A DNA stretch of 64,000 nt from Guadua angustifolia (Eukaryota > Streptophyta > Magnoliopsida > Poales > Poaceae), in NCBI GenBank assembly GCA_036346375.1, contig CM070501.1, positions 53,175,326 through 53,239,325 on the forward strand, in the 5' to 3' direction. Below are positions 12,102 to 23,866 of the stretch, piece by piece (positions within the stretch are counted from its first letter, which is position 1; every line of letters begins with the position of its first letter). Below the pieces are notes generated by a model, which saw only the letters and a program-made list of their open reading frames with translations, made no database searches and was not told the DNA's origin. The position numbers and the translations under genes were made by a program.

Positions 12102-12372
12102 ATCACACTCATGTTCTTCATAATCGAGAATATGTATAGGACTTTATAAGAATATGCCAACACAATCGAGACAAATAGTAATGACAAAAGTAACAGTCAC
12201 CAACATAAATGAGACACATGATAATAAAAACATACATTACTAGGCATCATATAGAAATGACTGTACATAACTAGGTAAATAATGTCTTGCAAGCAAATTG
12301 AAATAAAAGACATATAAGGCAAACTACTTATAGAAATGCTTTTGCAATTATTTTAAGGTTTCAACCTAACTT

Positions 12373-12570
12373 CTATTTTTCATACTTGGCATCGTACTTT
12401 CTTTCGAGCCAATCTAATTGTGCTTCGTTGTTGCACAATGTCATAAATATTTCTCTTTGTTCCTTCATTATGAAAATTTCAGATGCAATGAAGTACTCAT
12501 TAGACCGACTATCACCGCACTCTAATTGACGCATGCTCTCTCTTTTATATGAATGTTTTGAAAGATGCAT
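12373..12570 (-). pseudogene. Possible fragment of the second PIF/Harbinger ORF
   Basis: A 65-codon open frame lies upstream of the transposase remnant on the same strand and is rich in charged residues (REIF, DWLERKYDAKYEK). PIF/Harbinger elements usually carry a second, Myb/SANT-like gene, so its position fits. The sequence alone is not diagnostic. The GC-rich stretch at 12640-12900 beyond it could be the element's 5' region or host DNA. Confidence 0.3.
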
Positions 12571-13171
12571 GCAACATCTTATTCAACTCAACAATTCTTT
12601 TCAAACGGTGCTTAGGGAACAAGAGTGGTGAAGTCCAGAGTAGGCGACAATGATCTTCTAGCCCGCGACGGTGAACTCTAGGAAGACCTTGTGGGTGGAG
12701 GTAGCGGGGGTGGGCCTCTCATCGATGGGGCGACGGAGAGGTCCTAGCGGTGACGGGAGTGGAGGCGGCGAGGACTGCCTAGCGGCGACGGGTCTAGAGG
12801 CAATGACGATCTAGGGTTTAGATCTCCCCTGTGACTTGCGTGCTGCACGAATTAGCACGGTTGAGTAGAGGGGTGGGGAGGCATAAGGGGTAAGGGGCAT
12901 TTTGCGGGTAATATCTCTATATAAAATCAACTGGTGATATTCAAGGCACCTGCTTTGTTTTAATGGCAAGAAAATCTCACAATAATACTAAATTCTAGAA
13001 TTCTCATATTAATCGGAAGAAAACGAGAAGGATCTCCACCATTTATTTTGGTGGGGCCAGATTATAATGATGCAGATTAATCATATATAAACAGAGTTAT
13101 ATAACAAATAGAATTGTATTTCAATAATTAGAAGTAGAGTTGTAAGTCTGCTAGTTTATGAACTTACAAGG

Positions 13172-14046
13172 TGTCGCAGTACTTTGCACCGGGTACTCTT
13201 CGCCGTAAAAGTAGCAAGCCCAAGAGGTGGCTCGCCCGCCGAGCGAGAAGCCCACGCTGCCTCGGCGAAAGCAACAAGCAGTCACGCCGCCGGGCGAAGC
13301 GGCCCACGTGGCACTTCGGCGGCCGGGCGGTCACGCCCGCACTCCCGGCGAGAAGCCGAGGCGGCTCAGTAAGCGGGCGTCTCGACCCCTTGTCGTGCCA
13401 CGGAGGCAACCAAAAGAATGAGGGAAGGCTTCGCCTCAAGTTTCCCTCCCGTACCTCGTGTCGGGGTCATTAATCAGAAGAATTCAGCCTTGACACGACG
13501 ACGACTCATTCCTCCGACGCCTCTTACCAACCCGTCGCAGAGGCGTCATGTCCCAAGGACGGGCGAGGGCTCTCACAGACATTAAATGAAGTCCGTAGGA
13601 CAAGGCCACGGAGGCATACTTAATAAATGAGTCGTGTGTCGACGTGGAGGCTGGAATGATGGATGTAATTAATGTGTTATAGATAAGTATAGCGCCACCT
13701 TCTCTCCTGCCCCTGGTGGCCCGTCTATATAAGGGCACCCTGGTGCATGAAGAAGGGGGGCCGGTCGGTTAGAGCAGAAGGCATAGAGAAGTAGACACTG
13801 AAGAACACCCTTGTAAACGCTTCCCCATTTTCTCAACAAAGAACCAAAGCAGGACGAGGGTCATACTCCACACCGGGGCTTGAACCTGGGTAAACCGTCA
13901 TGTCCACCAGCTTGCTGATGCCCGGAATCCATCGTCGAGAGACATTAGGGTTTCCAGCCACGAAGATGCCCTCTACCGAATCAAATTTTCCGTCTAGAGA
14001 GTAGACACCCCGTTAGCGAAATCTTGTCAGGCGGAATACGCCGACA
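13172..14046 (+). mobile_element. Solo LTR, Gypsy-type, same family as 28238-29109
   Basis: The block begins TGTCGCAGTACTTTGCACC and ends ACGCCGACA. The sense strand has a TATA box (CTATATAAGGG, about 13725), a GC-rich U3 and a region with CTTGAACCTGGGTAAACC. Its two ends match the inverted complement of 28238-29109 (TGTCGGCGTACTTTACGCC start, CGCCGACA-type end), and the lengths agree (875 and 872 bp). The flanking 5-mers caagg and cagga are at best a degraded target-site duplication. No internal region is attached. Confidence 0.7.
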
Positions 14047-14915
14047 CAGGATATTTTGTTTCTAATAGTTCATCTTCCCATGAGAATCCGTACAGGAATT
14101 TGGCTCCTCCTCGCTAGTCTATTTTCAGGACTGCTTGTGAGAAGCAAAATATAATCTAACCATTTTGAGAAGTTAGGTATTTGGTAAGATTCATCATATT
14201 CAAGCAAGAAACTAAGAGTAGAACTGCACCAAACATGCCTTATATATACTATAACCACCACCACCGCTACTGTATTACTACTATTCATACTGCAATGATA
14301 TGCCGTTACCTTTCCGGTATATGTGTACGTAGTAGGCTATTTCTTTGTTTAACGGTGCGGACGTGCAATTGGTTAGTACACATTGTCATTCTCAAGGCTT
14401 AGGTCATGTTTGGAACATACGTACTTTTTTTTTCTGATTTTCAAGAGAACTAAACTGTTTTCTGTAAAATTCAAACCTTGCCAAAAATCCCTTAGAATAC
14501 AGATAAGTTAATTAATAGGATCCAATGTAGTGGTCTGCTAGTAAAACCCACCTAACGTGGAATTAGTAGAACATGAACCGCAATCTTTAGCTATAAGACA
14601 TGGGTGTTACACCAACGTAGCATCAAAGGGTTATTCATTCAACAATTTGCAAATAACAATTGGTACAAAACTTAACTAGGCAATGAGATGTTTATTTAAT
14701 ACTACCTGTCATCTAAATGAGAATTAAAACGATGCTGCTTCGTTCCAGGTTTTGAATAAAAATCTACACACAAGTGTATAAAACCCTGAGTGTTTTTATA
14801 ACCTCAATAAATGTTCCCTTGGTTTTGCGAGGACTCTTAAATCTTAATCATTTGGATCAATGTGAGCACCTCCTTGAGCCTTGTAAAGTCTGAATGTCTG
14901 ATTCCGTGGTAGTGA

Positions 14916-15254
14916 GGGCACTTCCAATGCAAAGTATCTTAGATAGTTTTTTAGAGGAGAGAGAGTCAATAAGAAACCATGAAAGAAACCATACATACAG
15001 TGCAATGTATCTTAAGTATTTAATGCATGCTCCTCACGATTGGTTGTTTTTGTTGCTTGGGCCTATTTAAGAAACTAGTACACCTTACAATGGGGTTTCT
15101 TCATCGTTTCATAACTTTGGAATACGTGAAGAAACAGTTTCTTAGCTAAGAAACGGTTTCACCCTCTCTCTCCTCATTAACTCATTGCCACATCACCAAT
15201 ATTGCCTACGTAGCACTTTAAAAAATCATCTAAGAAACCCCACTGAAAGTGCCC
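14916..15254. mobile_element. Tourist-like MITE, 339 bp
   Basis: The element begins GGGCACTTCCAATGC and ends ACTGAAAGTGCCC, giving terminal inverted repeats. It is flanked by TGA on both sides (14913-14915 and 15255-15257). The matching position in the duplicate (about 41150) is the empty site GTAGTGAGCACCG with a single TGA, which proves the boundaries. The length, ends and 3-bp duplication fit a PIF/Harbinger-derived MITE. Confidence 0.85.
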
Positions 15255-16769
15255 TGAGCACCGAGCTAGCAGAGCCGAGTGACCGCTAGCTTTACTACAA
15301 GCTTCTTGGAATGTACTACCAAATCTTTTTTAGCCTCGGCATGGGAATGCACAAATCAATTAAGGCGCACATGAAGGATAGTAGTTAGCTTGAAATTGGC
15401 CTCCGGTTCCCGAAATTGATTCCGATTAAAAGAACCATGATCAGAATGAAGCACGATTTGACTCGGTTTGTCGGAACATGAGCTTTCTAACTAAACAATC
15501 CGTGTGTGTGTTTTACATGTTGATTAATTATTCGAGAAAATTCCTTATTTGGCGATGAAAGTTGGCTGAATCCTTAAAATGCTATCGTGAAAACGTTCTT
15601 CTCTTTAGTGCCATCGGATCTCAACTTTCATCCCATTTTTATCACTCCCGTCACTTTGCCGTGAGTCCACTATCATTTGCCCCATTGACCTTGTCAGTTT
15701 TTTTAGAAATCGACAGTCCTACCCCTTGGTTAAAACCCTTCTTCCTCCTCTCTTCCTCCTCGCTTATACCACTTTGTCTATCGCTGCTGCTCATCTCCGT
15801 CGGATCAAGTCCACTTATCATGTTGTTTAAGTTAGAGCGAAATGAAGATGAAGGCATGCAAAATCGTTTTTTCACGTATAAATTAACGACCAAGTAATAG
15901 GCCACTGACAGGAGTGGGGATGAAAATTGAGATCAGATAGTAATAATGAGAAGAGCAGTTTCACGATGGTATTTTAGAGAACCGATCATATTGCAATAGT
16001 AAATAAGGAGTTTTCTCTAATTATTATGGGGGATCACAAGGACAAGATGGAAACAGGGAGAACCGGCGTGTGATCACTCTGCGTCGTGCGCGATCAGAGA
16101 GAGAAAACGGCAGCAATTTGTCTTGCTGTTTGCATTCGTTACCGGGAGATTATGAATTTTTCTGAAATCAGGAAAATTGGAAACCGGAGTCACACAGTGC
16201 TTTTTTTAGCTGCTGGAGAACTGCCGGCCGAATGCATTAAGCAGAACAGGATCAAAATGTTACAGAGATGCAGCAAGAGCAACACCGCCAGCAAACTCGC
16301 AGAATTTCCAACTAATGCAAATTTGACAGAGTAATGAACAGCATAGAACAGCTAGCTAGAGGCCAGCAAACTTATATAATACCATATCTTAGTTATGGGG
16401 ATGAACTCGTAGTCGTACGGTCGGAGACCGGACATGTGTTTGGCCACTTCCTCCCGACAACGCAATTAGGCGTCGGGGGGAGCCGTACTACTTAGTTTTT
16501 TCTCTAAACAAACATGTACAGATGCATCCACGCATGTTGTGGCCGTGCTATGTACGCGGTTAATTCCACCTCCTATTGCAGTCGCAGCATCTATCCATGG
16601 ATCTATTGCATCGTCCAAAGCCGAGTAATAGCTCTAATTATAAAAATAGCCTCTTTTAAAATATAATTATAAAATAGCTCTATTTCTAACTATAAAAGTG
16701 CTCTACAGACGACGTGTTCACCTGCCACGTTTTTGCACCACTAAAGGTGGTAACGAGCTTCATAGCTTA

Positions 16770-16921
16770 AGAGGGAAAAATTAGTCCAGTGACACTCAAT
16801 TCATTGGTTTTTAGCGATGTGTCTATGACATGTGGATCCATCTGAGTGTATGACAGTGGGCCAAGGTGTCATAAAAGTGAATCACAAATTTTAAAGAGTG
16901 TCGCTGGCACCAATCTCATGC
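16770..16921. mobile_element. MITE, 152 bp, TSD TTA
   Basis: The insertion is flanked by TTA (16767-16769 and 16922-16924). The duplicate locus near 42389 has the empty site CATAGCTTAGCG. The ends are imperfect inverted repeats: CCAGTGACACTC near the left end pairs with GAGTGTCGCTGG near the right end. The TTA duplication suggests a PIF/Harbinger-derived MITE. Confidence 0.7.
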
Positions 16922-17558
16922 TTAAGAGCCACCATAGTTACCGAAGTCCCATAGCTTAGTCAACTCCTTATGCGGTTAGAGATGAGGCTATTTTTACAAC
17001 TAGCAGTGTGGCTCACGCATTTGCGCAGCTAGTTTTCTTTTAAAATTTATAATATAAAATAATATAACTTATATGCTTACAATATATTAACGTATTTTGT
17101 AGACTATTTAGATTTGTAAGACATCATAAATGTTACAAATGACAATAGAAGCATGAAGAAAAATTCAACTTAAGTAATATAATTAAAGTATAAGTTTTTA
17201 TGGAAGAAAATCGTTGAGAATAATAAGTTGGTATGATTCTTAGAAACGTAGCAATTATATATCTTGCATAGATCATGTAGCTATATACCTATATTCTTTC
17301 TCCATCAGTAACTCTTTTTTCAAAATATACACAATAATGTACCTTTATTTAATCTCAAGTAATACGATGATTATTTTACATAGTATTAAAGTACATTACT
17401 CACATATACACCAATGCATTATAGGCAACTTACTTTGAACTTATCTTCCTCACACGCTGGTTACCCCCGCCAAACCACGTGTGTCTTTTATCTCTTATTC
17501 ATCGACCCGCAAATTTTCTGTTTCAACTTTCAATAGCAAGCCCAATTCTTGACAAATC

Positions 17559-18339
17559 CCTCTTGGCTGCTACCCTTTTTAATGCAATACTCTATTGTAT
17601 AATCATATTTTATTTCTCTCTAATTATTACTTGATGCCGAACGTTGCGGCATCCACATGCATAGATGTACAACAATAGCTTATCACTACCAAGGACACTT
17701 GTCACACTCTCACCAGTGGCCCCAAGCCTATTCCATATAGTAGCGAGATCTTTACTCTAAGAATTTTGCTCCTTGTTTCAATTCATACGAATTCATGCAT
17801 GTGTATACAAATGCAAGATGTCATACATACTCGTTTCTTTCAGTCGATATTGGTCAACTCAACGATATTGCTTCCTTAATAACTGCGGCGACTTTCCATC
17901 TTATCTGATGCTAGCACGCTTGCTTTAATCATTGTATAACGATATGGAGAATCTTTCCGCCATTGCATGTGATGTCATGTCCCTTGGTAGCGATGGCACG
18001 ATCTTGTCTACCTAATGGATATATATCCTCTATAGCTCGTCTTTCATGCAAAGCTTCATCTCCTATCTACAAAGACCTCCTCATCACTAAGCTCCTTGTG
18101 TCACTGACTTTTGCAATAACACAGACGCTCACTACTCATCGTCGCGGATTTTGGCTCCTTTGGTTTTGGCATTTTCTTCAACGACTCCGGTGAGCAGCGT
18201 GACATCGTTCTCAGCTCTGATGTAATGCCTCCGCCTATTGCTTTCTTGTGAGGCAATATCTTCATGAATGACAGATCAATGCCGTTGTACTCATGTGTGG
18301 TCTCCTCCGACAACACTTGTGATATCCACGTTATAACTT
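17559..18339. other. No recognised gene
   Basis: The sequence is of mixed composition with short open frames on both strands (17963-18193 plus, 18101-18316 minus). Neither matches a family I know. This could be the unduplicated flank of the segmental duplication or an eroded element. Confidence 0.4.
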
Positions 18340-20060
18340 TTAACTATATTAAAAACGTTAGTTATTTTTATAGAGTTCATATCTAAATTAAACTACTAAT
18401 TTTATTTTGTTTATCCTAGATTTTAGTTATTTAAGGATTTTTCTTTGGAATTCGTATAGAAATCAAATTGTAAACTTTCAATCATTTTTATTCCTAACTT
18501 TTAATTATTTTTAGAATTTTTATACGATCGAGCTAATGATTTTTATTTTATTTTTATTATGAATTAGTTATCTAGAGATTTTACTTTAGAATTCAGTAAA
18601 GAAATCACAAATCCAGTTTGAGTTCTTTTTAATCCGAATTTTTTTAATTTTTGGTGAAATTCATATAGAAGTCAAAATGCTAATTTTATTTGATTTTTAT
18701 GATGGATTATATAAATTTAGATATTTTACTTAGCAATTCATATGGAAATTATATTGTCGGCTTTTATTTTCCTTTCTATCCTAAATTTACCTATCTTTGT
18801 TAAGAATTCTCATAGAAATGAAATTGACAATTTTTGTTTACTCGTATTAAAAATTATATTTATTAAGGAATTTCACTTAGTAATTCACATGGATAAAATA
18901 TAATTTAATTTTTATTCCAAGATTCAGCTATTTTGTTGGAAATGCATACCCAAACTCATTTGCTAATTTTTGTTCATTTTATGAAGTTTACAAAAGATTC
19001 ATATGGAAATAATTTTTATTTAATTTAATTTTTATTTAGAATTTTTCTTATTTTTTATTATACACGACACAAAGTTTTTTCTTTTAATATAAATTGCTAT
19101 AATTTGGATCCACCATGATTAATAGTGTATATCTTTTTCTATAATTATTGTGTAAATTTCTAGCATTGAGAGGAAATGTTGTGGCTTCTTCGACTTAATT
19201 TTTTCATTCATTTATAAATAAATATGTTAATTTTATTTGATTTATTTTAAATTTTATTTACTTTGGAATATGTATGGAAATCACATTGCAAATTTTCTTT
19301 CATTTTTATTCCAAATTATCAATTATTTTCAAAAAATTTTATATAGATCCAATTTATTTTTTTATTTACTTTGAATTAGTTATTTATAGATTTTACTATA
19401 CATATCATATCAATATCAAATTCATAATTTTATTCTATTTTTATTCCAAATTTTAGTAATTTTTATTAAATTCATATTGAAATTCAATGGCTAATTTTTC
19501 TTTAATTTTTTGACAAATTATATTTATTTAGAGATTTTATTTAGAATTTCATATGGAAATTAAATGGGTGATTTCATTTTATTTTTTATTCTGGATTTAG
19601 TTATCTTCAATTGGAATTATTATCTAAAATAGATTGGTTTTTATTTATATTCCAAATTATATTTACTTGTTGTTGGATCATAGATAACATAGAGTTTTTT
19701 TATATAGTTTTATGATGGAATCGTAAACAAATCTATTTTCTATTTTGATTTATTTTTTGAAAGAAATTCATAAATTTTATGTCGAGTTTATGTAAATCAA
19801 ATTGCTAATTTTATTTTGTTTCTTCTTCTGAATTTCAATTTTAGATTTGTATTCATGTACAAATCTAATTACATTTTATTTTTATTACAAATCAAATTTC
19901 ATTTTTATTTTGATGTCTCTATGGAAATTAAATTACCTATTTTTATTTTTTATTTCAAATTTCAATTTTTATGTTTAAATTCGTATACAAATCCAACTAC
20001 TAATTTTCATTTATTTTTATTCTGAATTTTAATTTTTATGTTCTTATGGAAATCGGCGCA
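18340..20060. repeat. AT-rich degenerate repeat array
   Basis: About twenty highly diverged copies of a unit of roughly 70-100 bp occur in a row. Recurring words are ATATGGAAATCAAATT, GCTAATTTTATTTTATT and TTTTTATTCCAAATTTTAG. The same words recur at about 23640-23866 and 25600-25860, on the two sides of the CACTA insertion, so the array once extended further. The array is very AT-rich. No protein is encoded; long runs free of stops here are compositional. Confidence 0.65.
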
Positions 20061-20589
20061 CTAATTATGCTTTGTATAACATCGCAAAAATTTTGCTTTT
20101 AATAAAGGTTAAAACAAAAAAATTAGAATTAAAATTATTATGTTATTGATTCTGCCAATTTTTAGAGAATAATTCATTTCTCTAAATTTTCTAAAATTTA
20201 TTTTGGTTTTTATGGGATTTATCGTGAATTTCCTTTTTTCTTATGTTGGAAATCTATATATAAAAATAAAAAGAAAACTTAAGTTGAAATAATTTTATGA
20301 AGTTCAAAATGTCTTTAAAATTTCTGTGATTTTTCCAAGATTTTGAACTTTATTTGTTATTTTTCAAAGTTAAAAATAATTTTGAGCTTTATAAAATTAA
20401 TTAATGTATGAAAAATAACAGTATAATATTATTCAAAAATATTTATTCATGCTTTATTTGCTGAATGGTTGTTTATAAAAAATCCTAAATTTATTATGAG
20501 TATATTGCTATTTTTTAAATTTAATCTAAATTTTTAATGAAAAATTAATTATTTCCAAAATTTATTATTTTTTATTACTTTTATTCGAC

Positions 20590-21084
20590 CTGGTTTGCTT
20601 CCTTTGGCCCACCTATCTTCTACAGTTATCCTTGTTGCTACAATATCACAATGACCTGATCCATTAAAATCCAACAGTTTCAACTCATTCAAATTCTAGC
20701 AAACCCGTTACTGTTCTGGCCATAACTTCGGCGAGATTTTCCTGACGATCAGCTCGTCCGATTGCCTTTGAACCCTGGTTCCTCTCCTGATTCCTGACAT
20801 CCTCAGCTTTGAATTGTTCCAATCATCCACTGGATCTCCCTGCACAAGCCATTTTTTCAAACTCCGGCGAACTTTCAGGGAACTCTCCTGACCACTCCCG
20901 ACCCCCATTCGGCCTCAAATTTTTACTGGACCTTTCTCTTGGTGTCCTCTACATTGGGTAAAATTAGATTTTGAAAATTCTCAATGGAGCACTACCAGCA
21001 ACCATATCTTCTCCAAGTCCGACGAGAGGTCAGTTTTTGGATTCAAAAGGTCTGATCTCCTTCATCTGAAGTCTGATTGACCTC
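20590..21084. other. Non-coding remnant of an LTR element (left part)
   Basis: This is moderately GC-rich non-coding sequence with words such as CTGGCCATAACTTCGGCG. It appears to continue at 22088 once the inserted solo LTR is removed. It resembles the non-coding part of grass Gypsy-type elements, but no coding domain is present to confirm this. Confidence 0.3.
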
Positions 21085-22087
21085 TGACGGATACCCAGGA
21101 CATGGGTACACCCAATGCCCAAGAAAATACGTGGGCCATACCGAGCCTCAAACGAAGTCCTGCCGAGGCCCACGACCCCACCAATTCGACCCCAAAAGAG
21201 TGGTCCGACCACCATAGGTCAGGCGCCCGAGCAAGATTCGAGGCAACCGGTGGTCGATCGACCACCTGCTAAGGCACCCACCTCCCGACCGAGCCAACCC
21301 CGGGAAGGAACCCGACCAGACACTACAGGGTGGCCACCTCCGAGGGTACGGCGATATCGACCCGCACGTACCCGACCGATAGGTCGGACACGCCGCAAGC
21401 TTCGAACAAAGCGCCGACCGCCTTCACCCATGGGCGGACGTCAGGCCGGGAATACCAACCTCTACGAAGGGTACCTGTCAAACTGACACAACGCCTCACT
21501 ACGGTCAGGCCGGGACAGGGCACCGCGCACCTTCCCGAGGGCAATTCCCGAAGGCAGGCGCCCTCGACGTCGGCGTCTGACACCACGCAGAGGGTAGGTG
21601 CGCCGCTTCCGGCGAACGGACGAGCCGCCGCTCCACGCCCATCGACCCAAGACGTAGCGCATTGACCACCCTTGAAAGGTCAAGTCCAGCAACCTGACAC
21701 CAAGGCAAGAAGCCAGACTCCTAGGCTTGAGGAGTCCCATCCATTTTTTCTCTTTTTCACACTCATGTGTAGTCTCCTTGTAACCGGCCTCCCCAGGCTA
21801 TATAAGGGGAAGCTTGGCCCTTCGAGACGAGGACGACTAGGACAGACAGAACAAAAACACACATGGCCAGCAATCCTCAGAAGCGAGACCTCGAGCCCTG
21901 CTCGCCCATGCTTGTAACTCCTGAGGGTTCACGAGCTAATAAAATCCGACCACCGTGACGGATCGAGTAGGGACGCTCACGAACCAAGATAGATCCCGGC
22001 CCTCTTTTTTCTCTCTGGGCTTAACCATTCGGGAGCGGGACGCGCTGCCCTCCAGATTTTAAATTTACTTGGCCACCCAAAACGACA
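21085..22087 (+). mobile_element. Solo LTR, Gypsy-type, TSD acctc
   Basis: This 1003-bp block begins TGACGGATACCC and ends AAAACGACA. It is flanked by a perfect 5-bp duplication ACCTC (21080-21084 and 22088-22092). A TATA box (GGCTATATAAGGGG) lies at about 21797-21810, with an AATAAA-like signal downstream (CTAATAAAATCC, about 21937). The body is GC-rich and much higher in GC than its surroundings. Open frames within it (for example 21115-21486) are compositional. Its sequence differs from the 13172 and 28238 solo LTRs. Confidence 0.85.
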
Positions 22088-23600
22088 ACCTCATTTTTTT
22101 AAAAATTCATAAAAAATTATAATTTATCTATCTATACTAGTTTTATATTGTATTTGGATTTTATTTGAAGTTGGTTGATTTGTAACGTATAGTTTTCGGA
22201 GTGCCTAAAGACTTGCTACTAACGATCTTGATCACATATCCTTTGATCCAAGGCAAGTTACACCCTTGACCTTATTGATTCCAAAATTTTAAATTATATT
22301 TTGATTTAAATTACTGTATGCATATTTTTTATCAGTGTAATTTGAATACCAAATTTAAATGCTTAGTTACTACTAATTGTTATGACCCTCGTTTGACTTT
22401 GATAATCTACTTTGTCACCTTAAGAAAAATCTCACTAGTTGGTACATTAATATAATATTAACTAGTGCTACATATTAATTGGCTTAGACAAGCTTAGATC
22501 TGAATTAGGATCTTTTTAGGAATTTGAGCCAATCAAATATGCTTTTGTGATAAAGGTTATTATTTGGTATGGTGTATCATGGAATGATATGAAATTTGAT
22601 ATGAGCAAAATGAAAATATGGTTTAGGCTGGGCGAGTGGTTGATCGGTGGTCTTTGGGTTTGTTAAAAAGCTCACCTAGTCAGTTAAGGACTAGTCTGTG
22701 AGATACTGAATTTAAAGCACAACCGTGCTTCCACAAATCTGTTATAGGACAGACCTGGCTGTCCATGTTGCAACATTCCATGTTTAGTTATGCCATTCAA
22801 TTGAATGTGGAGATGGTTAGTCTACACACAGCGGAAGAGGAGGTTTTTAGACTAGACGGTTTTAATCCTACCAGCAGTAGATCCTTATCGGGTATAACTA
22901 CATGGAATGAATCTTAATAAGGGCCTTATCGTAATTTTCTCTGTCAACACACCAAAGGAAGTGTGAATCTAGGCAAAAGGAGATAATTATGTCTTGTGGG
23001 TAAGGTTGTGCATCCTCTGCAATGTGTAAAATTAATCGATTAGATGTGCCCTCGGTCACGAGCATGTCGAGCAAGTCTTTCACAATTAGATTTTGATGTT
23101 TTCAAAAATGGGTTCAGAAAAGTAATTTCAGGCGGATTAATTCTGTTGTGGAAAAGTTGGTTTAGCTACAGGATGGATTTCTGTGTTAAATTTTGTTCAA
23201 AAAGAAAATATTTTTTAATTAAAAGTATGCCATTGAAAAATTACTTATAGTATTTTAAAAAAACTTGCTTTGTGCAAAATTCAACCATATGATCTTCCTT
23301 TGTCAGCTCTACATTAAAATACAACTCCTGTGTAACTTACGAGTACTTTCAGTACTCACCCTTGTTTTGTTGCTGTTTTTAGAAGAGTATCTCTATGATA
23401 GTGAGGATCAGGTTAACTAGGCCGGTGCCCCAGTTGATTGCCTGTGGCGAATCTATTGGGTTCTGATACTGGTTTTATTCTCCTTCTACTGTAATATTTT
23501 ATTTGGTCTACGTGTTATATTTATTGTAAACTCTCATTATTAATAAAATGCATTGGATATGTTATGTTATCATCTTTGTTATGTATACTAGCTTTTTCTG
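22088..23600. other. Non-coding Gypsy-type remnant (right part)
   Basis: This stretch has words I associate with grass Gypsy-type LTR sequence: GGAGATAATTATGTCTTGTG, a CTCTGCAATGTGTAAAA segment and CTTTCAGTACTCACCC. It ends in a polyadenylation-like part with ATTAATAAAATGCATTGG (about 23540). No coding domain is present. The assignment is from memory of such elements and is tentative. Confidence 0.35.
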
Positions 23601-23866
23601 AACTAGTACAAAATACATAGAGGATTTTGAAAGTATTTTTCAAGGGTCGATATTTTGTTTTTATTCTAAATTTTAAAAATTATTTTGAATTTTAGTTTTA
23701 TTTTGATATTTGTTTGGAAATTGATTACTAATTACCTTTTATTTTTTATTGTACTTTACAAGGACTCTCTTTTTAATCGTATGTAAATGAAATTTTTATT
23801 TCTATTATATTTTTATTTTGAATTTTAATTATTTTTGTGTTGTACATAACACAAAATATTACTTTC

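Larger units (their letters stand above)
14546..17558. repeat. Segmental duplication, copy A
   Basis: This block runs from ACCCACCTAACGTGG to TTCTTGACAAATC and matches 40781-43032 followed by 57952-58034 in direct orientation. Compared with the second copy, it carries two MITEs (14916-15254 and 16770-16921). It also retains about 140 bp near 15690-15830 and about 150 bp near 16010-16160 that the second copy has lost. Short open frames (for example 15562-15897 plus) differ between the copies and do not look like genes. Confidence 0.85.

Noticed and set aside
21115..21740. Several long open frames on both strands
   Set aside because: They lie inside a GC-rich solo LTR; openness is compositional.
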